A stretch of 64,000 nucleotides of DNA from CAVVAH01 sp963746175 (GTDB lineage Bacteria > Actinomycetota > Actinomycetes > JACCUZ01), in assembly GCA_963746175.1 (NCBI GenBank), contig CAVVAH010000001.1, forward strand, positions 310,001 to 374,000, given 5' to 3'. The translations under genes and the position numbers were made by a program. The notes beneath the pieces are model-generated. The model saw only the letters and a list, made by a program, of their open reading frames with translations. It did no database searches and had not been told where the DNA came from. This document shows positions 52,339 through 61,467 of this stretch, in pieces (positions within the stretch are counted from its first letter, which is position 1; the number at the start of each line of letters is the position of its first letter).

Positions 52339-53946
52339 ATGATCACCGCCACCGCGCTGGAGCTGCGCGCCGGGCCGCGCCTGCTGCTGGGTGCGGCCAC
52401 GTTCCGGATCGCGCCGGGTGACCGGGTCGGCCTGGTCGGCCGCAACGGTGCCGGCAAGACCACGCTCACCCGGGTGCTGTCCGGCGAGACCCAGCCGGCC
52501 GCCGGCACCGTCACCCGGTCCGGCTCCGTCGGCTACCTGCCGCAGGACCCGCGCACCGGTGACCTCGGCGTCCTCGCCCGCGACCGGATCCTGTCCGCGC
52601 GCGGGCTGGACACCGTGGTGCACCGGATGCGGAGCACCGAGGGCGAGATGGCCAGCGCCGACCCTGACACGCACGAGCGCGCGATGCGCCGCTACCCGCG
52701 CCTGGAGGAGGAGTTCCAGGCGGCCGGCGGGTACGCCGCCGAGAGCGAGGCCGCAGCCATCGCGTCCAGCCTCGGGCTCCCGGAGCGGGTCCTGGAGCAG
52801 CCCCTGCGCACGCTGTCCGGCGGTCAGCGCCGGCGGGTCGAGCTGTCCCGCATCCTGTTCTCGTCGACGGGGTCGGACGCGACCCTGCTGCTGGACGAGC
52901 CCACCAACCACCTCGATGCCGACTCCATCGTCTGGCTGCGCGACTACCTGTCGTCGTACAAGGGCGGACTGGTGGTCATCAGCCACGACGTCGGTCTGCT
53001 CGAGCGCACGGTCACCCGGGTGTTCCACCTGGATGCGAACCGCACCGAGCTCGACGTCTACAACGTCGGGTGGAAGGCCTATCTGCTGCAGCGGGAGACC
53101 GACGAGCGCCGGCGCAAGCGGGAGCGCGCCAACGTCGAGAAGCAGGCCTCCGTCCTCAAGGCGCAGGCCGACCGGATGCGCTACAAGGCCACCAAGGCAC
53201 GTGCGGCGCAGAGCATGGACAAGCGGGCCGCGAAGCTCCTCGGCGGACTGGATGAGGTCCGGCGCAGCGACAAGGTCGCCAAGCTGCGGTTCCCGGACCC
53301 CGCGCCGTGCGGCAAGACGCCGCTCACCGCGGAGGGGCTGTCGAAGTCGTACGGCTCGCTCGAGGTCTTCACCGACGTCGACCTGGCGATCGACCGGGGC
53401 AGCCGCGTCGTGATCCTCGGCCTCAACGGCGCCGGCAAGACCACCCTGATGCGGCTGCTCGCCGGGGTGGAGGAGCCGGACACCGGTGAGGTCGTCCACG
53501 GGCACGGCCTCAAGATCGGCTACTACGCGCAGGAGCACGAGACCCTCGATCCGGAGCGCACCGTCCTGGAGAACATGCGCAGCGCCGCCCCGGGGCTGCA
53601 GGATGCCGAGGTACGCCGGGTGCTGGGCTCGTTCCTCTTCACCGGGGACGACGTCGAGAAGCCGGCGGCCGTGCTGTCCGGCGGCGAGAAGACCCGCCTC
53701 GCGCTCGCGACGCTGGTGGTGTCCAGCGCCAACGTGCTCATGCTGGACGAGCCCACCAACAACCTCGACCCGGCCAGCCGCGAGGAGATCCTCGGTGCGC
53801 TGCGCACCTACTCCGGAGCGGTCGTGCTGGTGACGCACGACGAAGGCGCGGTCGAGGCGCTCTCGCCCGAGCGGCTGATCCTGCTCCCCGACGGGGTCGA
53901 GGACCTCTGGAACGACGACTACGCCGACCTCGTCGCCCTCGCCTGA
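52339..53946 (+). CDS. ABC-F family ATPase (ribosome-associated)
   Basis: 535 residues with two ABC domains and no membrane part. First Walker A VGRNGAGKTTLTRVLSG near 34, signature RTLSGGQRRRVELSRILF, Walker B LLLDEPTNHLDADS; linker of Arg/Lys-rich helices (ERRRKRERANVEKQASVLKAQADRMRYKATKARAAQSMDKRA) near 255-297; second Walker A LGLNGAGKTTLMRLLAG, LSGGEKTRLALATL, LMLDEPTNNLDP. ABC-F proteins act at the ribosome in translation or drug protection. M. tuberculosis Rv1473 holds the same position after suf. AAGGA SD before ATG 52339. Confidence 0.93.
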   Translation: MITATALELRAGPRLLLGAATFRIAPGDRVGLVGRNGAGKTTLTRVLSGETQPAAGTVTRSGSVGYLPQDPRTGDLGVLARDRILSARGLDTVVHRMRSTEGEMASADPDTHERAMRRYPRLEEEFQAAGGYAAESEAAAIASSLGLPERVLEQPLRTLSGGQRRRVELSRILFSSTGSDATLLLDEPTNHLDADSIVWLRDYLSSYKGGLVVISHDVGLLERTVTRVFHLDANRTELDVYNVGWKAYLLQRETDERRRKRERANVEKQASVLKAQADRMRYKATKARAAQSMDKRAAKLLGGLDEVRRSDKVAKLRFPDPAPCGKTPLTAEGLSKSYGSLEVFTDVDLAIDRGSRVVILGLNGAGKTTLMRLLAGVEEPDTGEVVHGHGLKIGYYAQEHETLDPERTVLENMRSAAPGLQDAEVRRVLGSFLFTGDDVEKPAAVLSGGEKTRLALATLVVSSANVLMLDEPTNNLDPASREEILGALRTYSGAVVLVTHDEGAVEALSPERLILLPDGVEDLWNDDYADLVALA

Positions 53947-54155
53947 GCCACCTGCCGGTGACCCGGCCGCCGGCGACGGGACCGGGCTGAGGCGGAAAGG
54001 CGGAGGAACCGGGCAGCGGGCCGGGGATCTTCTCGGACGGAGGCCTGCTGCATCTGGCGCTGACGGTGCGGTACGACGATCATGGCGGTCACGGGGCAGG
54101 GGTCAGGCGGCAGGCAGCAGCACCGTGGCAGCACGGTAACCAGGAGGAGGCTGGC

Positions 54156-54365
54156 GTGGCCGAGCTCAAGAAGGGCGCGCGCATCACCGGAGGCAACCGC
54201 ACGAAGCTGGCGGCAGACCTCAAGCGCAAGTACGCGACGGGCACCAGCATCCGCGAGCTCGCCGCCGAGACCGGACGGTCCTACGGCTTCGTGCACCGGA
54301 TGCTGTCCGAGTCCGGTGTCACGCTGCGCGGCCGCGGCGGCGCGACGCGCGGCAAGAAGTCCTGA
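54156..54365 (+). CDS. Short helix-turn-helix protein (Rv1473A-like)
   Basis: 69 residues: RTKLAADLKRKYATGTSIRELAAETGRSYGFVHRMLSESGVTLRGRGG, a single HTH with basic ends (KKGARITGGNR..., RGKKS). GTG 54156 has a strong SD (AGGAGGAGG 54142-54150). The same small gene follows the ABC-F gene in mycobacteria. Probably binds DNA; its targets are unknown. Confidence 0.85.
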   Translation: MAELKKGARITGGNRTKLAADLKRKYATGTSIRELAAETGRSYGFVHRMLSESGVTLRGRGGATRGKKS

Positions 54366-54412
54366 CGACGCCGGACGGGCCGGACGGGCCCGAGCAGCCG
54401 GCCGAGCACGGT

Positions 54413-55198
54413 GTGCGGCTCGACCACGAGCCGGGCACGGCGCTCGCGACGGTCGTCCTGAACCGGCCCGAGAAGCGCAACGCGCAGACCCCCGCCACGT
54501 GGCGGCGGCTGGCCGCTGTCGGCCGGCAGCTGCTGGCCGACGACGCAGTCCGCGTCGTGCTGCTGCGGGCGGAGGGCGCCTCGTTCTCGGCGGGCCTCGA
54601 CCGGGCGATGTTCGCCACCGGCACCGAGGGCGAGCCGGGTCTGCTCGAGCTCGCCGCGCTGGACGACTCCGCTCTGGACAAGACCATCGACGGCTTCCAG
54701 CAGGCGTTCGCCTGGTGGCGTGACGACCGGATCGTGAGCATCGCCTCGGTGCAGGGGCACGCCGTGGGCGCCGGCTTCCAGCTCGCGCTGGGCTGTGACC
54801 TGCGGGTCGTGGCCGACGACGTGCAGCTCGCGATGAAGGAGACCTCGCTCGGCCTGGTGCCCGACCTCGGCGGCACCCGGCTGCTGGTCGACCTGGTGGG
54901 CTACGCCCGGGCGCTGGAGATCTGCCTGACCGGCCGCTGGGTCGGCGCCGAGGAGGCCGTCGCCAGCGGGCTGGCCTCGGTCGCGGTGCCGGCGGCGGAC
55001 CTCGACGAGACGGCCTGCGACCTCGCGGCCGCCGTGCTCGCCGCGCCACCCGGCGCCGTACGTGCGACCAAGGCCCTGCTCCGTGGCGCGCGCAACCGTG
55101 GGTACCACGACCAGCGCGCAGCCGAGCGCGCGGCGCAGGCGGGCCGGCTCCGGGAGCTCGCGGCAGCCTTCGCGGCGACACCGGGGGAGCCCCGCTAG
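54413..55198 (+). CDS. Enoyl-CoA hydratase/isomerase family protein
   Basis: 261-residue crotonase-fold protein. GASFSAGLDRAMF near residue 58 forms part of the CoA oxyanion hole; VQGHAVGAGFQLALGCDLRVVADDVQLAMKETSLGLVPDLGGTRLLVDLVG near 112-162 includes the active-site Glu region. Substrate unknown; EchA12 of M. tuberculosis is the positional match. GTG 54413. Its TAG overlaps the start of the acyl-CoA dehydrogenase (TAGTG), so the two genes form a fatty-acid or branched-acyl oxidation pair. Confidence 0.9.
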   Translation: MRLDHEPGTALATVVLNRPEKRNAQTPATWRRLAAVGRQLLADDAVRVVLLRAEGASFSAGLDRAMFATGTEGEPGLLELAALDDSALDKTIDGFQQAFAWWRDDRIVSIASVQGHAVGAGFQLALGCDLRVVADDVQLAMKETSLGLVPDLGGTRLLVDLVGYARALEICLTGRWVGAEEAVASGLASVAVPAADLDETACDLAAAVLAAPPGAVRATKALLRGARNRGYHDQRAAERAAQAGRLRELAAAFAATPGEPR

Positions 55199-56349
55199 TG
55201 GACCTCGCTCTCAGCGACGAGCAGCGGGCGGTGCAGCTGGCGGTGCGCGAGTGGGTGGCCGAGGTCGTCACGCCGGACGCGCTGCGCAACGACCGTGAGG
55301 AGCGCTTCCCGCAGGAGGCGCTCGACGGCCTGAAGCAGACCGGCTTCGTCGGCATGACCATCCCCGAGGAGTACGGCGGGGGAGGTGCCGACCCCTTGAC
55401 GTACTGCCTGTTCATCGAGGAGCTCAGCCGTGGCGACGCCAACGTGCGCTCGATCATGTCGGTGCACCTCGGTCTCGTCGCGGGATCGATCGCGCGGTGG
55501 GGCACCGAGGAGCAGAAGCAGGACTGGCTGCCCAGGATGGCGACCGGCGAGGTGCTCGGCTGCTTCGGGCTGACCGAGCCGGACCACGGGTCGAACCCCG
55601 CCGACCTGCGAGCCACGGCGGAGCCGTTGCCCGGCGGCGGCTGGCGGATCAGCGGGCGCAAGGTCTTCATCACGAACGGCTCGATCGCGCAGGTCGCCCT
55701 CGTGATGGCGCGCACGGGTGAGCCGGGCGCGAAGGGAGTCTCGGCGTTCCTCGTGCCGACCGACCGGCCCGGCTTCGCGGCGAACCCGCTCCACGGCAAG
55801 CTCGGGCTGCGTTCGTGCGACACCGCGGAGCTGGTGCTGGACGGCGTCGAGGTCGGCGCGGACGCGCGGCTCGGTGCCGACGGCGACGGCCTCAAGGTCG
55901 CGCTCTCGGCGCTGGACGACGGCCGGATGTCGATCGCGGCGTCCTGCACCGGGATCAGCCAGTCGGCGCTGGAGATCATGACGTCGTACGCCGGCACGCG
56001 CGAGCAGTTCGGAAAGCCGATCGCCGGCCACCAGCTGGTGCAGGAGCTGATCGCCGACTCCGCGGTGGACGTCGACGCCTCCCGGCTGCTGACCTGGGCG
56101 GTGGCCGACCTCAAGGCACGCGGCGAGCGCTACTCCCTCGCCGCCTCGAAGGCGAAGCTCTTCGCGACCGAGGCCTCGATCCGGGTCGCGAACGCGTGCA
56201 TCCAGGTGCACGGCGGCTACGGCTACGTCGACGAGTACCCCGCGGCGAAGCTGCTGCGCGACGCCCGGGTCACCACGCTGTACGAGGGCACCAGCCAGGT
56301 GCAGAAGCTCCTCATCGGCCGGGCCCTGACGGGTATCAGCGCCTTCTGA
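55198..56349 (+). CDS. Acyl-CoA dehydrogenase
   Basis: 383 residues, FAD-dependent. LGCFGLTEPDHGSNPADL near 117 (the GLTEP motif binding FAD/substrate), KVFITNGSIAQVALVMARTG near 154, REQFGKPIAGHQLVQELIADSAVDVDASRLLTWAV near 267-301, and the catalytic Glu in RVTTLYEGTSQVQKLLIGRALTG near 359. Length is normal; chain length preference cannot be told. Operon partner of the enoyl-CoA hydratase gene. Confidence 0.93.
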   Translation: MDLALSDEQRAVQLAVREWVAEVVTPDALRNDREERFPQEALDGLKQTGFVGMTIPEEYGGGGADPLTYCLFIEELSRGDANVRSIMSVHLGLVAGSIARWGTEEQKQDWLPRMATGEVLGCFGLTEPDHGSNPADLRATAEPLPGGGWRISGRKVFITNGSIAQVALVMARTGEPGAKGVSAFLVPTDRPGFAANPLHGKLGLRSCDTAELVLDGVEVGADARLGADGDGLKVALSALDDGRMSIAASCTGISQSALEIMTSYAGTREQFGKPIAGHQLVQELIADSAVDVDASRLLTWAVADLKARGERYSLAASKAKLFATEASIRVANACIQVHGGYGYVDEYPAAKLLRDARVTTLYEGTSQVQKLLIGRALTGISAF

Positions 56350-56396
56350 GCCGCGGACGGCCCGGCTGTCAGCCCGGCGCCGTACCGTCGAGGGGA

Positions 56397-56435
56397 ATGC
56401 CGCGACGAGCACCGGGCGTTCCACCAGCGATGTAA
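56397..56435 (+). CDS. Short leader ORF (MPRRAPGVPPAM) ending in the operator
   Basis: ATG 56397 opens a 12-codon frame, MPRRAPGVPPAM, whose TAA (56433-56435) lies inside the palindrome 56431-56446. TACCGT (56383-56388) is eight bases upstream. Could be a leader peptide for the ABC exporter starting 22 bases later, or chance. Weak support. Confidence 0.3.
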   Translation: MPRRAPGVPPAM

Positions 56436-56446
56436 TCCGGATTACA
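56431..56446. promoter_or_regulatory. Perfect 16-bp palindrome before the ABC exporter gene
   Basis: TGTAATCCGGATTACA is a perfect palindrome and A/T-rich for this genome. It sits directly against the SD AGGAG (56447-56451) and 12 bp before GTG 56458. This is typical of a repressor operator (TetR- or MarR-like) or a translational control site; no such regulator is adjacent. Confidence 0.6.
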
Positions 56447-56457
56447 AGGAGCTGCCC

Positions 56458-58392
56458 GTGTCGATGTCCCACAGCCCGTGGGCCGCCATGCGGTCGCTCA
56501 CCCGCGACGGCGAGGTCGCCAAGCGCAAGCTGGCCCCGGGCACGATCCCGCGGATCGTGCAGTTCGCCCGGCCGTACCGCCGCCAGATCGCGGTCTTCCT
56601 CGTGCTGGTGGTGCTCGACGCCCTGCTCGTCGTGGCGCTCCCACTCCTGTTCAAGGTGATCGTCGACGAGCTGTCGCCCGGTGGGGGTCGCGACCGGTCC
56701 GTCGTCGTCGCGGTCGCCCTCGGCGTCGCGGGGCTCGCGGTCGTCGACGCGGGCCTCACCCTGTGGCAGCGCTACCTGTCGTCGCAGGTCGGCGAGGGCC
56801 TGATCTACGACCTGCGGACCCGTGTGTTCAGCCACGTGCAGCGGATGCCGGTCGCCTTCTTCACCCGCACGCAGACCGGTGCACTGGTGAGCCGGCTCAA
56901 CACCGACGTCGTCGGTGCCCAGCAGGCGTTCACGTCGACACTGTCGTCGGTCGTGTCCAACGTCATCGGGCTGGTCCTCGTGCTCGCCACGATGTTCTGG
57001 CTCTCGTGGCAGATCACCCTCGGCGCACTCGTGCTGACCCCGCTGTTCCTGCTGCCGGCCCGCTGGGTCGGGCGGCGGCTGCAGGCCATCACCCGGGAGG
57101 CGATGCAGCTCAATGCCGGCATGGGCACCCGGATGACCGAGCGCTTCAACGTGTCCGGTGCGCTGCTGGTCAAGCTGTTCGGCCGGCTGCCCGACGAGTC
57201 GGCCGCCTTCGCCGGCCAGGCCGGCCAGGTGCGCGACATCGGCATCAAGCAGGCGATGTACGGCCGGGTGTTCTTCACCAGCCTCACCCTGGTCGCCTCG
57301 CTGGCCACCGCCCTCGTCTACGGCGTCGGCGGCATCCTCGTGATCGACGGCGCCATCACGCTCGGCACCCTGGTGGCGCTCACCGCCCTGCTCGGCCGGC
57401 TCTACGGCCCGCTGACCGCGCTGTCCAACGTCCAGGTCGACGTGATGACCGCACTGGTGAGCTTCGAGCGGGTCTTCGAGGTCCTCGACCTGCCGCCGAT
57501 GATCGACGAGAAGCCCGGTGCCGAGGTGCTGCCGCGCGGACCGGTCGACGTCGAGCTGCGCGACGTGTCGTTCCGCTACCCGAGCGCCGACGAGGTGTCC
57601 CTCGCCTCGCTCGAGTCGGTCGCCGTCCTCGACCAGGCGCCCAGCCAGCAGGTGCTGGACGACGTGTCGTTCGTCGTCCCGGCCGGGACGATGACGGCGC
57701 TCGTGGGCCCGTCCGGTGCCGGCAAGACCACGATCACCAGCCTGGTCGGCCGGCTCTACGACACGGTCGAGGGCGAGGTGCTCGTCGGTGGCCGCGACGT
57801 GCGTGACGTCACCCTGGCCTCCCTGCACGACACGGTCGGTGTGGTGACCCAGGACGCGCACATGTTCCACGAGACCATCCGCACCAACCTGGCCTACGCC
57901 CGGCCGGCCGCCACCGACGCCGAGCTGGTCGACGCGCTGCGCGCCGCGCAGATCCTCGACCTCGTGCAGTCGTTGCCCGACGGGCTCGACACGACTGTCG
58001 GCGACCGCGGCTACCGGCTCTCCGGTGGCGAGAAGCAGCGGCTCGCGATCGCCCGGCTGCTGCTCAAGGCGCCGGACGTCGTCGTGCTCGACGAGGCCAC
58101 CGCGCACCTCGACTCCGAGTCGGAGGTCGCTGTGCAGAGAGCACTGAAGATCGCGCTCGAGGGTCGCACCTCGCTCGTCATCGCGCACCGGCTGTCGACC
58201 GTGCGCGACGCCGACCAGATCCTCGTCGTCGACGGGGGCCGGGTGGTCGAGCGGGGGCGGCACGGCGAGCTGCTCGCCCAGGGCGGGCTCTACTCCGAGC
58301 TGTACCGCACCCAGTTCGCCACCCAGGAGCAGGCGCAGGACGCGGTCGACGAGGCGGCCCGCGACGCCGACAGCACGGTCGGCGTCGCGTAG
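56458..58392 (+). CDS. ABC exporter, fused membrane and ATPase domains
   Basis: 644 residues. Six membrane helices lie between about 40 and 310 (QIAVFLVLVVLDALLVVALPLLFKVIVDEL; NVIGLVLVLATMFWLSW and others), with LIYDLRTRVFSHVQRMPVAFFTRTQTGALVSRLNTDV linking them. The ATPase has VGPSGAGKTTITSLVGRLYD near 416, Q-loop VTQDAHMFHETIRTNL, signature RLSGGEKQRLAIARLLL near 520 and VVVLDEATAHLDSESE. Half-transporter that works as a homodimer; drug, lipid or peptide substrate unknown. GTG 56458 follows AGGAG; operator palindrome just upstream. Confidence 0.93.
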   Translation: MSMSHSPWAAMRSLTRDGEVAKRKLAPGTIPRIVQFARPYRRQIAVFLVLVVLDALLVVALPLLFKVIVDELSPGGGRDRSVVVAVALGVAGLAVVDAGLTLWQRYLSSQVGEGLIYDLRTRVFSHVQRMPVAFFTRTQTGALVSRLNTDVVGAQQAFTSTLSSVVSNVIGLVLVLATMFWLSWQITLGALVLTPLFLLPARWVGRRLQAITREAMQLNAGMGTRMTERFNVSGALLVKLFGRLPDESAAFAGQAGQVRDIGIKQAMYGRVFFTSLTLVASLATALVYGVGGILVIDGAITLGTLVALTALLGRLYGPLTALSNVQVDVMTALVSFERVFEVLDLPPMIDEKPGAEVLPRGPVDVELRDVSFRYPSADEVSLASLESVAVLDQAPSQQVLDDVSFVVPAGTMTALVGPSGAGKTTITSLVGRLYDTVEGEVLVGGRDVRDVTLASLHDTVGVVTQDAHMFHETIRTNLAYARPAATDAELVDALRAAQILDLVQSLPDGLDTTVGDRGYRLSGGEKQRLAIARLLLKAPDVVVLDEATAHLDSESEVAVQRALKIALEGRTSLVIAHRLSTVRDADQILVVDGGRVVERGRHGELLAQGGLYSELYRTQFATQEQAQDAVDEAARDADSTVGVA

Positions 58393-58408
58393 CCACCCCG
58401 TCGGTGCG

Positions 58409-59275
58409 TCAGCCGGCGTCGACCCGGTTCGGGTCGGCGATCCAGGCGAGGACCTCCGGCCGGTCCAGCCGGTAGGAGAAGTCCAGGCCCTTGCAGACGG
58501 CGTTGTTGCCGAACGACGTCACCGCCGCCAGCGTGTTCGTCCCTGCGAAGAGGATCGGTCCGCCCGAGTCGCCGTTGCAGGTGCCGCCCTTGCCCTGGGA
58601 CGGGTTGGCCGTGGTCTTGAGGTTGTAGTCCGTGATGGGCGCCGAGTCGTTGACCAGGTAGGCGGTCGCCATGAGCCGTTCGCGGAAGGACACCGGCACC
58701 GGCTTCTGGGCGCTCAGCCCGTAGCCGCTCGAGGTGAAGCGCAGGTCCTGCTTGTGCCTCGTGCTGGACGCGTACGTCGTCACCGCACCGGCCTGCGGCA
58801 GGGCGCCGTACGTCCGGGAGGGAGTGGTGTACGGCGCGTCGAGCACGACCACGCCGACGTCGCCGGTGTTCGGGAAGGTCTCGAACTCGTCGTAGCCGAA
58901 GTTGTCGGCCCGGTGGAACGTCACGCCGCCGGTGTAGGGGTAGCCGGTCGTCTCGTCGCCACCCAGGCCGCCGAAGGCGTCGGGGGAGTAGTTCGGCGCG
59001 GCCAGCTGCTGGAAGTAGACCCGGCCCTCGTCGACGCCTGCGGTGCAGTGCCCCGCCGTGACGATGGTGACGTGGTCCGCGAGCAGGCTGCCGGAGCAGC
59101 GGTGGCTGAAGATGTCGCCCGTCACCGGGTCCGGGTCGGTGTAGAAGACCAGCAGCCCGACGTAGTCGTGGACCGGGTCCTTCTGGTAGTTGCCGGTGAT
59201 CGCGGCCGCCGGGGCGGCCAGCGCCAGCGACAGGGCGGCCACCAGGGCCAGCATCAGTCCGGACGTCCTGCGCAT
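58409..59275 (-). CDS. Secreted trypsin-like serine protease
   Basis: 288 residues with a Sec signal peptide (RRTSGLMLALVAALSLALAAPAAA). Catalytic triad of the S1 family: His in TIVTAGHCTAG near 75, Asp in NTGDVGVVVLDAPY near 140-150, Ser in GTCNGDSGGPILF near 234. Cys residues near the His and Ser sites can form the usual disulfides. Exported; target unknown. ATG 59275 has GAGGAG about eight bases upstream. Convergent with the ABC exporter gene. Confidence 0.92.
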   Translation of the reverse strand: MRRTSGLMLALVAALSLALAAPAAAITGNYQKDPVHDYVGLLVFYTDPDPVTGDIFSHRCSGSLLADHVTIVTAGHCTAGVDEGRVYFQQLAAPNYSPDAFGGLGGDETTGYPYTGGVTFHRADNFGYDEFETFPNTGDVGVVVLDAPYTTPSRTYGALPQAGAVTTYASSTRHKQDLRFTSSGYGLSAQKPVPVSFRERLMATAYLVNDSAPITDYNLKTTANPSQGKGGTCNGDSGGPILFAGTNTLAAVTSFGNNAVCKGLDFSYRLDRPEVLAWIADPNRVDAG

Positions 59276-59394
59276 CAATCGTGCTCCTCGAGTCGTGTCG
59301 GCCCCCCGTGTGCGGTCACCCTGCAACGCCACCCGGCGCTCTGTCGAGAACTATGACTCTCGGTTACCGATTACCGCCGTTCCGCGACAGACTG

Positions 59395-59408
59395 TCGCCG
59401 ATCGGCGA
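59395..59408. promoter_or_regulatory. 14-bp palindrome between the kinase and protease genes
   Basis: TCGCCGATCGGCGA is a perfect palindrome just after the APH-like stop (59411) and 120 bp upstream of the protease start. It could end the kinase transcript or control the protease. The interval 59276-59410 also holds a TTACCG direct repeat (near 59364-59375). Function unproven. Confidence 0.35.
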
Positions 59409-59410
59409 TA

Positions 59411-60343
59411 TCATCCCAGGGCGCGGTCGATGGAAGCCAGCGACTCCGTGAGCAGACGTGGCCGCGACTCGGTCACGGCATACTCGGCTAGCACGGCGCC
59501 GATGGCGGCGGCCAGCACCCGCCCGCGCAGCTCGCGCTCGACGTCCGGCGGATCGCCGTACGCAGCGAAGAACGCCTCCCGCGCCGAGCCCGAGAGGGCC
59601 CCGTAGCCGAACGCCAGGTCGAGCACCGGGTCGGCGAGGCAGGCGTCGCCCCAGTCGATGACCCCGGTCGGTGCCCCGGTGGCGTCGACGAGGACATGCC
59701 GCAGGTGGAGATCGCCGTGCACGAGCACCTCGGGGCCGGCCGGGGGTCCCAGTTCGGCACCCCGGGCGAGCAGCGCGTCGAACGTCCGGTCGAGGTCCGA
59801 CCCGGGTCGCCAGTGGCCGCGGCGGGACAGCCGGTCGAGGGACTCGCGGCCGATCGGACCACGTGACGACGGGATGGCCCGGCGCATCGGGTCGTGCGGG
59901 AGTCCCTGACCGAGCCGGTCGGCCAGGGCGCGCCGGTGCAGCACTCGGAGGAACGCCCCCACGCCGGCTCCGAGCAGGTCCCGCCCGTCCTCGGGCAGCG
60001 TCGCCTCGGCCACCTCGACGCCGGGGAGCAGCCGGCCGCCCCAGAACGGCCACGGGTAGTCGTCCTGCGGACGACCGACCAGCTCGGGCACGGGCACCGC
60101 GAGCGGTAGCAACGGAGCGAGTGCCGGGAGCAGCGCGACCTCCTTCGCGAACAGGTCCGCACCCATCTGCCGGCGCGGGAAGCGCACCGCCCAGGTGCCG
60201 TCCACGACGAACACGGTGTTGTCGAACCCGTAGGCCAGCTCGGCGACGCTGTCCAGCGCCAGGTCCGGGAACTGCGTCGCGAGGAGCCTGCGGGCCAGCT
60301 CGGCGTCGAGCGCGTGCTCGGGGTCCCAGACGTTGCCCGCCAC
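59411..60343 (-). CDS. APH-family small-molecule kinase
   Basis: 310 residues of the aminoglycoside phosphotransferase/choline kinase fold. The nucleotide region starts ELAYGFDNTVFVVDGTWAVRFPRR; the catalytic loop is VLVHGDLHLRHVLVD near residue 209 (HGDLH-x2-H), followed by GVIDWGDACLADPVLDLAFGYG near 228 with the Mg-binding Asp. Many such genes act on metabolites rather than drugs; resistance is not implied. GTG 60343 has TACGGT (60352-60357) eight bases before it, a likely leaderless start. Confidence 0.88.
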   Translation of the reverse strand: MAGNVWDPEHALDAELARRLLATQFPDLALDSVAELAYGFDNTVFVVDGTWAVRFPRRQMGADLFAKEVALLPALAPLLPLAVPVPELVGRPQDDYPWPFWGGRLLPGVEVAEATLPEDGRDLLGAGVGAFLRVLHRRALADRLGQGLPHDPMRRAIPSSRGPIGRESLDRLSRRGHWRPGSDLDRTFDALLARGAELGPPAGPEVLVHGDLHLRHVLVDATGAPTGVIDWGDACLADPVLDLAFGYGALSGSAREAFFAAYGDPPDVERELRGRVLAAAIGAVLAEYAVTESRPRLLTESLASIDRALG

Positions 60344-60375
60344 GACGGATCACCGTAGCCGTCCGGGCCGGCGGG

Positions 60376-60381
60376 TAGCGT
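60376..60381 (+). promoter_or_regulatory. -10 element of the AlkZ-like gene (leaderless)
   Basis: TAGCGT lies seven bases before GTG 60389 with no SD. With TACGGT of the opposite gene at 60352-60357 it makes a compact divergent promoter within 45 bp. Confidence 0.45.
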
Positions 60382-60388
60382 CCGCGAC

Positions 60389-61449
60389 GTGCCCCCTCGA
60401 GTGCTCAGCCAGCGGGCGCTCAACCGGGCCCTCCTGGCTCGCCAGGGCCTGCTGGAACGTTGGACGTGCTCGCTGCCTCGCGCAGTGGAACGGATGGGCG
60501 GCATCCAGGCGCAGTACGCCCCGTCGTCCTACGTCGCCCTGTGGTCCCGACTCGAGGACTTCCGGCGAGCCGACCTCGACCGCGCCCTCGACCGCCGGAC
60601 GGTGGTCCAGGCGACGCTGATGCGCGGCACCATCCATCTCGTCTCGGCGGCGGACTTCTGGCCGCTCGCCGACGCGATCCGCGGACCGCGGCTCACCTGG
60701 TTCCTGCGGGTGCAGCGCAGCGTTCAGGCGCCGGCTGCACTCCGTGCGGCTGCCGACGGTCGCCGAGGCCGCGCTTCAGGACGGGCCCCTCCGGCAGGCA
60801 CGAGCTCGATGCGCTGGTCGACAAGCCGGTGCGCCCGGCGATCGGGATGTACGTCGACCTCGTCCGGGTACCGCCCGCCGGCACGTGGGCACAGCGGCGG
60901 GCCGACCTCTACGGTCTGGCGGCCGACTGGTTGCCGCGACCGCCGGGCCAGGTCCCCGACCCGCTGGAGCAGACCGCGCGACTCGTCCGGCGCTACCTGG
61001 GTGCGTTCGGACCCGCCCACCGGCGCGACATCGCCACCTGGGCCGGGGTCAACGTGCGGGACGTGACGCCGGCGCTGGATCGGCTCGAGCTGCGCTCCTT
61101 CCGCGCCGAGGACGGCGGCGAGCTCCTCGACCTGCCGCGCGCGCCGCTGCCCGACCCCGACACCCCGGCCCCGGTCCGCTTCCTGCCGACGTGGGACGCT
61201 GCGCTGCTCACGCACTGCCGGGCCACCGGGCTCCTGCCGGAACGGCACCGTCCGGCGATCTTCAGCACCAAGAACCCGTTCTCGCTGGGCACCGTTCTGG
61301 TCGACGGTGAGGTTCGGGCGACCTGGCGGCCGCTGGCGGACCGGATCGAGGTCACGGAGCTGGACGTGCTGCCACGGGCCGCCCGCACCGCCGTTGCCGA
61401 CGAGGCCGACCGGCTCGCGGCGTTCCACCGGGACTGCGACGCCGGCTGA
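60389..61449 (+). pseudogene. HTH_42 DNA glycosylase, AlkZ type, with two frameshifts
   Basis: N-terminal frame from GTG 60389: LSQRALNRALLARQGLLERW... RMGGIQAQYAPSSYVALWSRL, where Q-A-Q near residue 37 is the catalytic Q-x-Q of AlkZ-type glycosylases; then TLMRGTIHLVSAADFWPL. Near 60740 the frame changes to LPTVAEAALQDGPLRQ, and near 60795 to HELDALVDKPVRPAIGMYVDLVRVPP..., which runs on to 61449 (PVRFLPTWDAALLTHCRA..., STKNPFSLGTVLVDG). Joined, it is a normal ~354-residue member. AlkZ acts on bulky N-alkyl adducts and crosslinks. The two indels may be consensus errors. Confidence 0.75.
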
Positions 61450-61467
61450 CGTCGCGGATCACGAGAC

